From NCBI GenBank assembly GCA_964023275.1, contig OZ029918.1, forward strand, positions 18,704,361-18,768,360: a stretch of DNA of 64,000 nucleotides, written 5' to 3'. The position numbers and the translations under genes are program-made. This DNA comes from Norana najaformis (Eukaryota > Annelida > Clitellata > Crassiclitellata > Hormogastridae). The notes beneath the pieces were generated by a model, which saw only the letters and a list, made by a program, of their open reading frames with translations, did not search any database and was not told the DNA's origin. This document shows positions 12,893-24,952 of this stretch, piece after piece. How positions within the stretch are numbered: the first letter of the stretch is position 1; every line of letters starts with the position of its first letter.

Positions 12893-13490
12893 GTTATGTC
12901 AGAGCTTGGCATTCAACACCATTTATGTGATAGAGAAATACCGCATTCATTTCTAAAATCAGCAACTGGAACACTGCTAGAATCACCTAAATTTAGTAAG
13001 GAAGTTAAAATCATGTTGCCCAGTGAATATAAGGTACACTCAAAATCCACTGTAAGACGTATCACATTAGATAACAATAGGTCTTTAATTACTTGACTTA
13101 ACAATGCACAACCCAAAGTTTAAAGTCATACAATCATGTTTTGAACCTGATAACTTAAGTCAACTTTTATTTCCCAAAAAAATCTTTTCAAAAGCTCTTT
13201 GTTCAGAATTAGATTTTGGACTCACGTAACTCCCAAGTGAGAACTTCGGCCTATTAATGGCTCTTTGGTGAAAAACTACTGCCCACATGGAAATAATCAA
13301 CGATAATCATAAAGTATGCATTTTTTATTAAACTTTAATTTGATTTGTTTTTATGCCACTGGTTCAGCCAAAAATAAAAGCTGCTAAAATGGAGAATTAT
13401 CTACAGTTAAGCTTGTAAAGAAGCTGCCAATTTCTTTAAAAAACCTAAAGCAAATCACCAGCTGGAGAATAAATGGTGGGTCGATGTCAG
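12893..13490. other. SMG6 intron sequence, nothing recognised
   Basis: I see only AT-rich sequence without protein matches or repeats. Confidence 0.4.
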
Positions 13491-13577
13491 TCAGTCATAA
13501 TCCGCGCCTCAGATTCAGGTGTACTGACACTGCACACATTACAAGTGCTTTGAATAAATAAATAAATAAATAAAATA
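13490..13577 (+). mobile_element. LINE 3' tail with (AATA)n
   Basis: CCTCAGATTCAGGTGTACTG followed by a TTACAAGTGCTTTGAATAAA block and an (AATA)n run matches the 3' tail at 45430-45490, which follows a recognisable LINE ORF end. So this is a severely 5'-truncated copy of that LINE family. Confidence 0.7.
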
Positions 13578-14039
13578 ACAGCCCTTTTTTTAAACTACTA
13601 CATAACTTTCAAAATTAGATTAATACAATTCACAAAAATTCAATCCTAAACTAGACTTTATGATTCCTCTTATATTTCCATAGAGTCCAGAGAATATAAG
13701 TATACTGTTTAAACAGGTTAGGGAATGTTAGGCGTACACACATACTCAACATGCATTTTCAAATCCATACCAAGAACTTCTGGCATAAGCAAAGTTTGCA
13801 TTACACCAAAACATTTCTGTCGGTTTGGCTCAGAAATGCAAAGAATTAAAGTGCCAAATATTGAAAGCGCTTTACATGTTGAACTTTCACATTGAACAAT
13901 GTTTGATGCATTTCTGACCTACAGGATGTGAACAAATTTCAAAACTTCAAAGGAACATAAAGTAACTAATTTTTGTGCTGCTGTTACCTCATAAAAGTAG
14001 TTGGTTACTGCTAAGTATTACTGCTTTTAAAAGTAATTA
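13578..14039. other. SMG6 intron, AT-rich; possible hAT-like debris at 13970-14045
   Basis: A stretch with repeated GTAACTAAT/TTAGTTAC-type blocks around 13965-14045 and again at 14190-14240 flanks the LINE tail that follows. It may be one small DNA element split by that insertion. This is a weak, by-eye call. Confidence 0.25.
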
Positions 14040-14185
14040 GTTACACATTCAAGTCACGACTCAAGACATCTTTTTAGGATATCTTATGACTGTAGTTGAT
14101 TTTTGTTTTTTAACTCATGTACAGCGCCCTTTTCTTCGGCCTCGGCTGTGCTACGGCGCTAAATAAATTGTCTCATTATTATTAA
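14040..14185 (+). mobile_element. LINE 3' end (L2/CR1 type), fragment
   Basis: The strand reads SRLKTSF, the usual end of L2/CR1 ORF2 proteins. It then has a GTACAGCGCCC and CTACGGCGCTAAATAAATTG tail with an ATT run, the typical hairpin-like LINE 3' end. Nothing upstream of ORF2's last residues remains. Confidence 0.55.
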
Positions 14186-14859
14186 TAGTTACCAAGAAAA
14201 ATAGTAGTTAGTTATAGCAAGGATTACAAGTAATGCAGTAAGATAAAACACTGTATATGGGGCATATAACCTGTAAGGAAATGCTTTCCAAAGCCATTTG
14301 GCTCCTGTTGTTGTGCTTGGTTTACATTTCAACAGAAACAGCCTAAGCCCGAGGACTCTCGAGGACTACTGTTAACAGAGGCATGTAATAAATGAGTAAT
14401 TACCTTACTGTGCAGTTGTTTATTGCCCATTTGATTCCAAGTGGACTTGGCAATATTGCTGCTATATCCGAGAGACTAGCAACAGATGACTTTGAATCCT
14501 TGGTGTTCCCCTTTGAAATGGAGGCAACAAACACCTGATGCAATTCAGATGAATGCAGTATTTCAGCATTTAAATAACCTACTCATGTGTGAACCTGCAA
14601 CCATTCTGCCATTCTTTCATGCAAAAACTGAGTCTGTAGCTATATATGAGCTTATGGTTCTATCATCCATATTACAAGAACTGCAGCAATAAGGAACACA
14701 GCAGAAGTGCCATACTCAACCCCTGCCACACACTGCCATCATGGACTGCCAAAGCCATTGTCTACATAAGGCCTATGGTCACCTAACTCATAAAATTATC
14801 TCTGAGATGCTGTACAAATTATATAATTTCATTTTCTGATAATCAGCTAGCATGAATAT
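14186..14859. other. SMG6 intron; short unassigned frame
   Basis: A plus-strand peptide LIPSGLGNIAAISERLATDD lies near 14430-14500, and a 68-codon frame at 14486-14692. I recognise neither. No splice sites or neighbours support a gene. The stretch ends at the TTAA target of the next element. Confidence 0.3.
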
Positions 14860-14863
14860 TTAA

Positions 14864-16686
14864 CCCTTTAACGACCGCATAAATTTTTTCACCTACCCCC
14901 TCACGACCGCACATTTTTGGTAAAAACGGCTAAAAAATAAAATAATTGAACTTGTGATATCTCTGTCAGTTTTTTACATGTAGACATAAAGTAAGCACCA
15001 TTCTTGAGTATTTTATCTCCTCTTCCCATTCATCTGTCAAGTTTTTTGAAAAAAAGAAATTTTGGAGTACCCAATGTTGCCCCAAAGTGTACCCCTCCAA
15101 AAATTGCTAGATTTTTATCATCAAGACAGTCTATAAAAAATTTGAATGACAACATATATTAATTGAGCACAAAAAATGTGCAGAAATTGTTCCCAGATAG
15201 AACCAAACAGAAATTATAAAAATATTTTCATAAATGAAAGTGATGTAAATTTTTTAGTATTTAAACCATTGTCGTAAAGACTGAAGAGGAAAAAGCCTAA
15301 AAGTAAAACAGATTGAACTTATGATATCTCTGTTGTTTTTTTTATATGTATTCATAAGGTATGTACCAATCTTTAGCATTTTATTTCCTCTTCTCACTCA
15401 TCTGTCAATTTTTTGGGGAAAAATTTTTTTGGGTACCCAAAGTTGCCCCCAACTGTACCTCAAAAACATTTTGCTATATTTTTTATCTTCAAGACAGTCT
15501 ACAACAAATTTTTAAAAGACAACATAGATTAATTGAGCACAAAATTGTGCAGAAATTGTTGCCAGATAGAATTTAAAAGAAATTTAAAATATTTTCATAA
15601 ATGAAAGAGATACAATTTTTAAGTATTTAGACCGTTGTCATAAAAACTGAAGAAAATTACAGGGAAAAGCCTAAAAGTAAACAAATTGAACTTATGATAT
15701 CTCTGTTGGTTTTTGACATGTAGGCATAAGGTAAGTACCATTCTTTAGCATTATATCTCCTCTTCCCACTCATCTGTCAAGTTTTTTTAGGAAAAATTTG
15801 TTTGGGTATCCAAAGTTGCCCCCAACTGTACCCCAAAAAATTTGCTATATGTTTATCTTCAAGACAGTCTACATAAAAATTTTAAGTGACAACATATGGT
15901 AATTGAGCACAAGAAATGTGCAGAAATTGTTGCCCAATAGAATTAAAAATAAATTTTTAAAATATTTTCAAAACTGAAAGAGATACATTTTTTTAGTATT
16001 TAGACCGTTGTCGTAAAAACTGAAGAAAATTACAGGAAAAGCCTAAAAGCAAAACTAATTGAACTTGTAATATCTCTGTCAGTGTCTGACATATAGACAT
16101 AAGGTAACCACCATTCTTTATCATTTTATCTTCTCTTCTCTTCCAATTTGTAATTCTATTTCTCAACACAACATTTTCTGGGTAACAAAAAACTGACCCA
16201 CAATCGCCGCAGGCATAGAGGCCTATAGCGATGCCATTGTCATCAAACTCCGTATCAATGTACAACTTGTTCACTTCGTATTGCCAACAGTCTTGTGTGA
16301 TCCATCTGACACGTTTTATTCATCAGAAGAATCACAACTTTCGTTAATATACGATCAATCGACGATCAATAGGCGAATTTCTTCCTCCGGTAAACAACGC
16401 TTCACCATTTTGGGACATTTAAATATCCATTTATAGCTTCACGCTGGCCGATTTAAATGCCCGTTTTGATTGGTTGTTTTTTATATTTTGAGGCGTTTTC
16501 CAGGGATTCCGCTGATGTAATACGGATTAAAATTATACCTGTTTGCCTAAATGACGTAGAATTCTAAAATTATAAGGACTACAAATAAACAAGAGGTTAC
16601 GATATGACTAGCCCCATCTACTACCGATTAGTACCGTGCGGTCGGCTGCCGTTACTACCATTTACCACCGTGCGGTCGGTAATGAG
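14864..16686 (-). mobile_element. piggyBac-type relic made of ~370-bp tandem units
   Basis: TTAA flanks both ends (14860-14863 and 16687-16690), and the ends are inverted: CCCTTTAACGACCGCA on the left, and in reverse on the right CTCATTACCGACCGCA. Four units of about 367-373 bases begin near 14948, 15315, 15688 and 16061, each starting GAACTT(A/G)TGATATCTCTGT. They are reverse complements of the units in the piggyBac at 56599-60661 (CCCAAAGTTGCCCC, TTTACGAC). Only the first few codons of a transposase (MVKRCLPEEEIR, reverse strand near 16410) remain at the upper end. Confidence 0.8.
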
Positions 16687-16852
16687 TTAAACAAATTAAT
16701 TTTGGGGTGTAAGTCAGAAGTGAAATACATATACCACCAATTAACTGAAAAACAACCAAAAAATTACTTTAGAAACAACTTTGAAGCAACCTAAACACTT
16801 AGAAATTTAGCAGTCTGACAGAGAGGACAGTTGAGACAATGGCATAAATTAC

Positions 16853-16950
16853 CATCTGTCTTCTTCTCATTTAGAACAATGGCACTTGTGTTAAGTTCAG
16901 AGATAATGTTGAACAGATCTGCCATCAGCCTCCACACATCCACTTTAGGC
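16853..16950 (-). CDS. SMG6: SMG6 exon, VDVWRLMADLFNII
   Basis: The exon reads PKVDVWRLMADLFNIISEL and ends in KKTD plus one base. The family has VAVDVWSTLADFCNIL here, and the phase joins exactly to both neighbours (the final G joins AT of the next exon to make Asp). The acceptor is tgattaccag and the donor gtaatt. The 3' splice signals are squeezed into about 33 bases between this exon and the end of a MITE at 16984. Confidence 0.93.
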
Positions 16951-16983
16951 CTGGTAATCATACAACAAAAGCAGATGATAGTA

Positions 16984-17717
16984 CCGTATTATCTCAGGTA
17001 TAATGCGCACACATGCATAATGTGCACTCCGAGCTGCAAACTTTATCCTAATGTAAAACTCTTAGTACCTACGCATAATGTGCCAGGCGTAACTGCTAGT
17101 CCCAGACTAAATTTGGCCTATACCCGACTATCAAATTAGTTTGCATGATGCGTCTTAGTGCACTAAGTCTGGACCAGCGTGCAAGCAGGTGTAAGTGAAC
17201 AAATCCAAAATTAATGAAAGAAAACAAAATGGCAGCTGTCATAATTCGTTGCACTTGACGAAGTTTTTGGCATCAAAGAGAGCTTAAGGCCCATCGAAAT
17301 CCACTCAACTCATTCTCGGACAATGAAATTTACTATTCTGTTTTTGCCATCACAAATGCTAATAAATTTGTGACTAAACGTCTGCCAACGTCGAATTCGC
17401 TGTGCCAAGTTAGAGGCCTCTGTCTTCCATGATGCAAGTACGTCTTGTATGATATATTTAAAGCGAAATTTTAATGTCATTACTACTCAAAGAATTGACT
17501 ACTTGTAATATTTAATAATCCATTGTATTGTATAACATTAATAGTGCTGATAAAGTTTATATTTCTTACTTAAGCCATTGCTTTAATTAGTGCCGAATGT
17601 GTTTGCATGTGTTTGCCAAAAAACATCTAAGAACTTTTTTATTATGTACTATGTGCACCCCGACTTTGAGTTGATTTTATTCGGAAAAAATTGCACATTG
17701 CACCCGAGATAATATGG
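16984..17717. mobile_element. TA-flanked MITE, copy 1
   Basis: TA flanks it at 16982-16983 and 17718-17719. The left end reads CCGTATTATCTCAGGTATAA, and the right end in reverse CCATATTATCTCGGGTGCAA. The copy at 54294-55774 has the same ends and the same internal blocks (AAAAGTTCTTAGATG, ATTAGGATAAA) in opposite orientation. No transposase is encoded. The ends resemble pogo/Tc1-type elements, which is inference. It fills 82% of SMG6's 895-base intron. Confidence 0.85.
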
Positions 17718-17845
17718 TAATACATGTATAGCAAAACAACACTCCCTAGTAATGCCATGAATCATACTGCAATTCAAAACCCAGATGTTTCCCATTGTAC
17801 GAGCATAAGCATGCATTTGCTGCAATCCAGATGGAAGCCACTTAC

Positions 17846-18107
17846 CCAAGAACAGGATCAAATGGAACAGGTGGGGGATTCCAGAGATTACTGTGACAAA
17901 TCATCCAGTCACTCCATGCTTTCACCCCAGGCAAAATCTGGTGTAAGTCCTCACCAAAAGTTACGGTGACACTGCTTCCGTATGACTTAAGATGATCGTG
18001 AAACAGGTGGATGCACTGTTCAATGAGCAGACCAAACATTTCAAGTCCCAGCTGCACTGCCTGCTCTTGCATCACAGAACGACAACTGTCATCCACACAA
18101 TTAGCCT
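17846..18107 (-). CDS. SMG6: SMG6 exon, CRSVMQEQAVQLGLEMF to WNPPP
   Basis: At 262 bases this is the longest exon in the window. It contains CRSVMQEQAVQLGLEMFGLL, a variable middle part, then PGVKAWSDWMICHSNLWNPPP. The WSDWM and WNPPP signatures are diagnostic of SMG6. The acceptor is gtggttttag and the donor gtaagt. It is followed by an 895-base intron mostly occupied by a TA-flanked MITE. Confidence 0.96.
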
Positions 18108-18254
18108 CTAAAACCACAAGCACTTTCTGTAATTTAGCTTGAAAAACAAACTTACAGAAAACACTTCCTAAAATTATATTTATATTCAGAACATTAACAT
18201 AAGGCACATCCAAAATTTGTCATAGGTGGGCAAAGCTCTTTTGGATAATTAGTC

Positions 18255-18650
18255 AGAGTTTGGTCATGGTGTTGAAAGTGGCAAACTCGAATGTTGCCTA
18301 TCCTTTGACCTACATGCCAATAGCATCTGCAGGGCCTGCTACTTTCACACTCATGCTCTGTACCATGTCCATAAATCATTTCTGGACAATGTGGCAAATG
18401 TTGTCACATGCAGCAATGTTTCACTGCATCCTGGTTCTTGCAATGTGCTCTGCTACAACATGACAGCCACCAATTTCACCAACCTGTGGCGAGTTCAGAA
18501 TACTCTGGCATGTGTAGTCCTGACGAAGCACAAGTACAATCATGCATTTGCTTGTCAACTTACACTGGCTTCCAGTACCGCTGCATTTCAAAATTGCTAC
18601 ACTTGTGCATAAAAACGTGTATTTGCTCCCCCCACTGTATAACTTAACTA
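18255..18650 (+). mobile_element. CR1/L2-type LINE ORF2 C-terminal fragment
   Basis: A decayed frame reads TATNFTNLWRVQNTLACVVL, then KHKYNHAFA, LASSTAAFQNC and KRVFAPPTV. This is the C-terminal block that in related LINEs reads RVQNTLARVV..., LHWLP and APPYL. No ends are visible. Confidence 0.6.
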
Positions 18651-19103
18651 AATAGCACACACCTACAAGATTTCTTTAAGTCAAAGGATCAATATCAGTT
18701 CGATTAACTTGTGCATTTAGAAATTCTTCCACTGTTGTCTAGAACAATTTGCTTTAGGATATTTGGGACGTTGATGCACTTGTTTCACTTACACAAAAAC
18801 TCATTGATTTGCTGCTACCTTGGCCACCTAGCTGAACACTGACCTGCCTACAAATAGCCTCACTGCTAATGGCAGAAAGGCAGTCTACTGCATGTGTTGA
18901 TTTTAAATTTCATGTCGCATTTTACATAAATTTTGTCATTTTAACAGTTGGATTATCGATTCTGATCTTAAAATTTCAATTTTCAGGCTAGTCTGTCCCT
19001 TTTTTCACTGTTTCAGATAAGTTTTAAATATTTATTTTTTCTTTGTATCGATTTTCTTCGCCAATGCACATGGACATTGCCTGACCTGTGCTTTCTGTGC
19101 TTC
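18651..19103. other. SMG6 intron sequence, nothing recognised
   Basis: No coding match or repeat structure is visible before the target site of the RTE insertion that follows. Confidence 0.4.
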
Positions 19104-19114
19104 ATGACTTGGAT

Positions 19115-20402
19115 GCGAGGACCATCGAACTATCAGCCTTCTCACTCATGCATCCAAGATCATTTTATGAATTCTCACAAAAAGGATACAAGCTAAGACA
19201 GAAGCAACTGGCTTTCTAGGAGAGGATCAATTTGGGTTCATGAAGGGTAGAGGAACAAGAGATGCAATTGGAGCCTTGAGGGTACTAGCAGAAAGAAATC
19301 TCCAACATGGTCAGGACATTTACGTATGCTTTGTAGATTACGAGAAGGCATTTGATCGAGTAGACTGGAGGAAGTTAATGCATGCACTTACACGACTGGG
19401 TGTGGACTGGAAAGACAGAAGGCTTATAGGAAACCTGTACATGGGCCAGAAAGTAAGGATAAGAATCGAAGGAGAATACTCGGAGCCTGGAAAAATAGGT
19501 AGAGGAGTGAGACAAGGTTGCCCACTTCCACCACTGCTTTTCAACATATACATTGAAGAACTTATAAGAGAGGCATTGGAGGACATGACAGAGGGAATAA
19601 AGGTGGGGGGCAGGTTGCTGAATGCTCTGAGGTTTGCAGACGATCAGGCGATGTTGGCGGGCAGTCAGGAGGGTCTACCGAGAATGATGGACCGTCTGAA
19701 TAGTGTCTCGACAGAATATGAAATGAAAATAAACATCAAAAAGACAAAGGTTATGAAGATAAGTAAAAAAGAGGTAACGACAGTCAGGATCACTATAAAT
19801 GGTGAAGAAATAGAACAGGTCGGGGAATTCTGCTACCTGGGAAGTGTGGTTACACAAGATGCGAAATGCCATGCTGAAATAAAAAGGAGAATAGCTATGG
19901 GAAAAGACGCATTCTGTAAAAGGAGGGAACTAATGAGAGGGAAACTAAATCGGAACCTGAAGAAACGACTGGTGAAAACCTTGGTTTGGAGCGTGGTTCT
20001 GTATGGATCAGAAACATGGACTCTGAGAAAGGAAGACATCAGAAGATTGGAAGCATTTGAGATGTGGATATGGCGCAGGATGGAGAGAGTCAGCTGGATG
20101 GAGCACATTACAAATGAGGAGATACTGCAAAGAGTAGAGGAAGAAAGATCCTTGGTGGGAACAATTAGAAGTCGACAGAGGAAATGGATTGGCCACATAA
20201 TGAGAGGGGACTCACTCGAAAGAACTATTATCGAGGGAAGAATGGAAGGACGAAAACAAGAGGAAGACCTAGACAGATGTTGCTGGACTGGATGATCAAG
20301 GATGGATACAGCGGACTGAAAAGAGATGCTCAGCACCGTGAAGAATGGCGCCATTGGACGTATGAACCTGCCTAGAGGGCAGAGAACCACAAGAAGAAGA
20401 AG
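19115..20402 (+). mobile_element. RTE-clade LINE, copy E1 (5'-truncated)
   Basis: An 11-base target duplication ATGACTTGGAT (19104-19114 and 20403-20413) brackets the copy. Its first bases already encode CEDHRTISLLTHASKI, so it is truncated inside ORF2. The 351-residue frame has GRGTRDAIGALRVLAERN, FVDYEKAFDRVDW, GVRQGCPLPPLLFNIYIEEL, RFADDQAML (FADD in place of YADD), YGSETWTLRKED and IGHIMRG. The C-terminal [11 protein letters not shown] follows in another frame, a shift shared with copy E2. The tail is AAGAAGAAGA, typical of RTE. Confidence 0.92.
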
Positions 20403-20413
20403 ATGACTTGGAT

Positions 20414-21130
20414 AGGCACAGCAAGAGTCCAATCAATCTCTTTATTTTATGGTTTTTAAGTCAAGATTAACAGTCACTGGCCCTCTTTTAAATATCAGCA
20501 ATCACGAGGGGCCATGAACTGAAGAACTTTCTTTTCTTATATAGGTCACATCTTTTTATCTGCTGTTCCTGGTTTCCTTGTGATTTCAATTTCTGTGTCA
20601 CTGATTATGGCTGCCTCATTATATTGCTTACATCTGTACTGAAAATTGTTCATGGTCACATGCAGGTACTGCTCCTTGCCAAATCTGGGAGAAACTAGTC
20701 TGTTGCTGGATTTAAACATGCATCATTGCGGTTTGGTCCAGCCCTCCCCATTCTGTCTGTTTCTTTATGCTGTTTTTCAATTCGGTCACATGTTCTGCTG
20801 CTAAGTGATATCAGTAACATTATTTTCCGTGTTGAATGTAAAATTCAACTAGAACATCTTCGGCTACAGTTCATTCGTAATCTTCATATTTGCTTCTGTT
20901 AGTTCTTCCCTGGTGATATTGTGAATAAATCCTTGACCAGGGTCTTTCTTTTCAAGCCATATCTCCCACTGCACAGATTCACTTTACCTATTCCAGCACC
21001 ATTAAACCTTTTCTATGCTGAATGCGCCTTGGTGCAGTGGTAAAGGTGGGCATCTTGCTTTTCTCTTCAAGTCATATCTCCCACTGCACAGATTCATTTG
21101 ACCTATTTCAGCACCCAAGTCATCTGAGAT
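20414..21130. other. SMG6 intron; LINE 3' UTR and a 50-bp direct repeat
   Basis: The stretch at 20520-20780 resembles 40675-40880 on the same strand (CTTTTTATC, TTATGGCTGC, CTTGCCAAATCT blocks) and is probably a LINE 3' UTR. Near-identical 50-base blocks beginning TTCAAG(C/T)CATATCTCCC lie at about 20951-21000 and 21067-21116. No gene is visible. Confidence 0.4.
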
Positions 21131-23740
21131 CCTGGCTGCTACTCTCATTTCTGGCAAAAAAGTATTGTTGATGAATATTCATCATCCACCATCCCCCTCT
21201 TTGACTGTTTTTCTCGTAGTGAATTTCAGTCACTATTCGAATATTTGATTTCCACCCATTGTGAAATAGCTATTACCGTTACTTTAATATTCATCTTGAT
21301 GTAGCTAGTCATTGTTCTTTAGTATTTTGTGATACGCTGGAAAGGTTTGACATGAAACAGCTCAATACCTTTTTTCAACACATAACAAAGGTCATACCCC
21401 AGATGTCCTGACAACTTGTTCTGATTTGTAACTGCTTCATTAGGTCACTGCCATTGAGTCATATCTTTTAGATCACACTGCCACTTTCTTGAAGTTCAAC
21501 TTCCAATTTAAACCACTTCCAAAACTGTTAGAATTTGCTCTTGGCATAAAACTGATTTAAATAAACTAAAAAATGATATCTTGGAATCTCCAATATGGTT
21601 ACAGCTGGCAATGCAGTTTCAGTCCACTTTAGAGCCATAACAAATACATCAAAATATGAGCATATAACTTCTGTGCTCAAATCAGCACTGGTTCAGCAAA
21701 GGATTTGTTTCAAATTGGAGCTCACCTTGTCACCTTGTGCTGTCAGCTCTTTGAGCTCTAGCGACCGTCATGATCAAACTTCTCCATTTCTTTCTTTCCA
21801 ATGTCGCGTCCCTTAGTTGTGCCAAGTTCATTCCAGTTGCTTCGTGTATCTTGTCCATCCATTTTTTCCTTGGTCTCCCTTGTTTTCTCTTTCCCTCTCC
21901 ACATGCCAGCATCATTTCTTTTTCCAGTCCATCTGATCTCATAACATGTCCAAAGAACCTCAGTTTTGATTTTAGCACTGTTTGTTGTAACGTCTCATCT
22001 TGCTCAATTCCAATCGCCATGCGTACCCATTCATTAGTCCTTTTCTCCGCCCATGATGTTCTCAGCATCTTCCTCCATATCCACATTTCACATGCATTGA
22101 TTTTTTTCTCTATTTTCTTGGTCATTGTCCACATCTCACTGCCGTATGTTACTGTTGGTATAATCAAGGCCCTCACCAATCTTTTTTTCGTGTCTGTGCT
22201 CACACGTTTGTCTTTCCATATTTTTTCTAGTCCATTCATTGCGGCTTTTCCAATCGCCACCCTTCGGTTTATTTCCATATCGCACTTTCCTTCTCTTTCT
22301 ACTACTGATCCCAAGAATGTAAAGCTTGTTACCGTCTCTAATTCCTCTCCATCCACCGTAAGACTGCCCTCCTCAGCTGTTGTCATGATCTTCATCTTCT
22401 TTATATTGAAGTATAGTCCTGCTTTCTCGCTCTCTCTATTCAGCCTTCTTATCAGTTCTACCAGATCTGTTTTTTTACCTGCTAATAGTGTTGTGTCATC
22501 TGCGTATCTCAGATTATTCAGTGTTCTTCCCGCTATCTTTACTCCCTCCTTTGCTCCATCCAATTCCGCCATCCTCATTATCCTTTCTGCATATAGGTTA
22601 AATAGGAATGGGGACAGAATGCATCCCTGCCTCACTCCTTTCTTTATTTTGATTCTTTCGGTATCTCCAAATTCAGTTCTTATTACCGCAATCTGTTCCT
22701 CGTACAATCCCTTTAGCAGTTGTATTAAGTGCCTTGGTATTCCCATTTCTATTAAGGTTTTCCACATCAACTCATGATCAATGCAATCGAATGCCTTACT
22801 ATAGTCAATGAAGCATATGTATAATTTTTGTCCATACTCCTTTTGTCTCTCCATTATCCAACGCATGTTGGCGATATGATCACGAGTTCCGCGGGATTTC
22901 CTAAATCCTGCTTGATTATCTGGAAGCTCCCTCTCTATGATGTTCTCCATTCTTTTATGTATTATTTTAAGTAGTATTTTACTTATGTGCGATATCATTG
23001 CTATGGTCCTGTAGTTTTCACACTCTCTCGCATCTCTTTTTTTGAATATAGGGATAAAGATTGAGCTCTTTCAATCCTCTGGCCATTTTCCGGTTGTCCA
23101 TATGATATTGCACATTTTTGTTATTGTCTTTGTCATTGCGCCCTCTCCTGCTTTTACCATTTCTATGGGTATCCCATCCGGACCCGGTGCTTTATTGTCC
23201 CCTTCAGTTGTCTAATTGCCCATTCCACCTCTGCTTCCAAAACGTCCGGTTCCTTTTCATGTTCTGATACATCGATTCGTTCTTTCGTTACTCTCCTATC
23301 TTCGCTATACAGCTCCTCTGTGTATTCTTTCCATCTGTTCTTCATTTCCTCTTCGTCTGCGATTGGAGCTAATAGTTTATAAAACATTGAACTCTGGCCA
23401 ACCACAATACCAATACTTAAAGTGAGTCCTTATTCCCCAGACTTGTCATTATTCTGCAAGGTCATCTGATTGCCTTTCTCTGGTCATACCTTGGACTAGA
23501 ACTGTTCTGGGTAAATGGGCTTTTTCACTTGCTGGACCTAAATTTTGAAACTCCGCCTTAATGTGTTCGTTCTACTTAGTCACTTGTGTCATTTCATTCT
23601 CAGCTTAAAACCTTTTTCAAATTGTTCATCCACATAGGCTGCCTCTCTGTTGTGAGGACTGACCTTCTGGATTCTGAACTGATTTTGGCTTGGCTTTGGT
23701 GTGTCATTGGTGGATGCCTTGTGCTTTTGATACCAGCATG
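21131..23740 (+). mobile_element. L2-like LINE, internally deleted copy split by an RTE insertion
   Basis: Decayed endonuclease coding (SEFQSLFEYLISTHCEI, 21170-21330; then GFDMKQ) reaches QFQST at about 21630. It then jumps straight to RAITNTSKYEHITSVLKSAL near the ORF end, so the reverse transcriptase is absent. At 21722 an RTE copy interrupts it, and the L2 frame resumes at 23371 with VYKTLNSGQPQY. The copy ends with a decayed family tail (GGATGCCTTGTGC). The order shows that the deletion and the L2 insertion are older than the RTE copy. Confidence 0.8.
21723..23361 (-). mobile_element. RTE-clade LINE, copy G2 (5'-truncated, near-intact)
   Basis: The 9-base target duplication ATTGGAGCT (21714-21722 and 23362-23370) brackets the copy. 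It starts in ADEEEMKNRWKEYTEELY, before the reverse transcriptase. After a frameshift in the DNKAPGPDGIP block and one stop (PED*KSS), a 422-residue frame holds GFRKSRGTRDHIANMRWIM, GVRQGCILSPFLFNLYAERI, RYADDTTLL, YGSEMWTMTK, FFGHVMRSDGLEKEMM, KQGRPRKKWMDKI and the 3' end RAQRADSTR. It is nearly identical to copy G1, so recently active. Confidence 0.93.
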
Positions 23741-23758
23741 TTAGAAGTTATTAATTAC

Positions 23759-24944
23759 TAGGGTTGTTGAATAATCGCCATTAACGCCCGTAATTAATGT
23801 GTAATTTTTAACGATTAAAAATTTTAATGCAATTGTCGCAATATACAATACTAGGACTATCCAGCAAATTTTTCTTAGTTTGCATACTTCAGTAGGTGCC
23901 TCTGAATGGATCACTAAATAAAATTTATTGTTTTCAAAGTGTACCATCAGATGATATTTACTGTGCATTGCATATTTCCAGCTGAACGACATAATTATTT
24001 TTTTCTTGATTAGGATTTGGCACATTACAAACGATAAATATTACGAAATGATTTAAAGTATAAGTGTTGGAAAAACAATACTGAATGGTCAGCTTACATT
24101 TAAAACAACAGATGTAGTAGTTTGTAAATACTGCAAGGGTGAGTTTAAATATGACCGAAGCAATTCATCAAGGAATTACATGCGCAAAAAACATGCGTTT
24201 ACAAGCCTTGCCATGATGTTCATAGAGAAGGAAAATCAGAATTACACCAGGCATCACTAATTCAGCCTAGCAATTTAGCTAAACCGATAAGTCAAGAAAA
24301 CTATGACAGCATCACCAACGCTATAGCACAATGTCTTCAGATTTGGAAGATGAACCATTATTGCAACGAGTTAACAACACAAAGGGTGCTTCTCCAACAA
24401 TATCTGACACATGTCCACTTATGTGGTGGAAATGACATGCTGGGAGCCATCCACTTTTGGCCAGACTAGCCAAGAAGTATTTGTCTTTGCCAGCTACAAC
24501 AGTCCTCCCCTGTGATCGATTATTTTCCTTATCAGGACACGTAGTTACTAAGAAAAGGGCATCGCTTGACTTAAACAACATAAATAAGCTGGTTTGCTTA
24601 AATAACTGGCTTCATTTGAAAGAAAAACTCATTAGGATTAAACTTTCAAAATTAGATGGAATACAGTTTAAAAAGGCTTTACATACTGTGTAGATTTTTT
24701 GGGAATTGAGTGAAAAATTATTAATTTCTTGTGTTTTTTTGTCAAATATGTAATAATGATTATCTTGAAGATTGAATATTAGAAAGTGTTAGATGATTAT
24801 TAGAATATTATGAAGACTAAAGAATGTCTAATCAAGAATATTCATTTTTGGTCAAAGTGTGATTAAGTTGCAGTTAATTTGCAAGTAAATTTTTTAATAG
24901 ACTGATTAATTGTGATTAAAATATTTAATCAAAGGGCAGCACTA
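23759..24944 (+). mobile_element. hAT transposon, internally deleted (BED finger joined to hAT C-terminus)
   Basis: An 8-base target duplication (TTAATTAC at 23751-23758, CTAATTAC at 24945-24952) and short inverted ends (TAGGGTTG and, in reverse, TAGTGCTG) define it. A BED-type zinc finger (VVCKYCKGEFKYDRSNSSRN then RKKHA, near 24110-24210) lies only about 250 bases before the hAT dimerisation block (LARLAKKYLSLPATTVLPCD, RLFSLSGHVVTKKRASL, 24457-24640). The catalytic RNase H-like core between them is gone, so it could only move in trans. Confidence 0.85.
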
Positions 24945-24952
24945 CTAATTAC

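Noticed and set aside
21770-22777. 335-codon plus-strand frame
   Set aside because: It is the antisense shadow of the RTE copy G2 on the reverse strand; composition is Ser/Phe/Ile-rich and matches no family.
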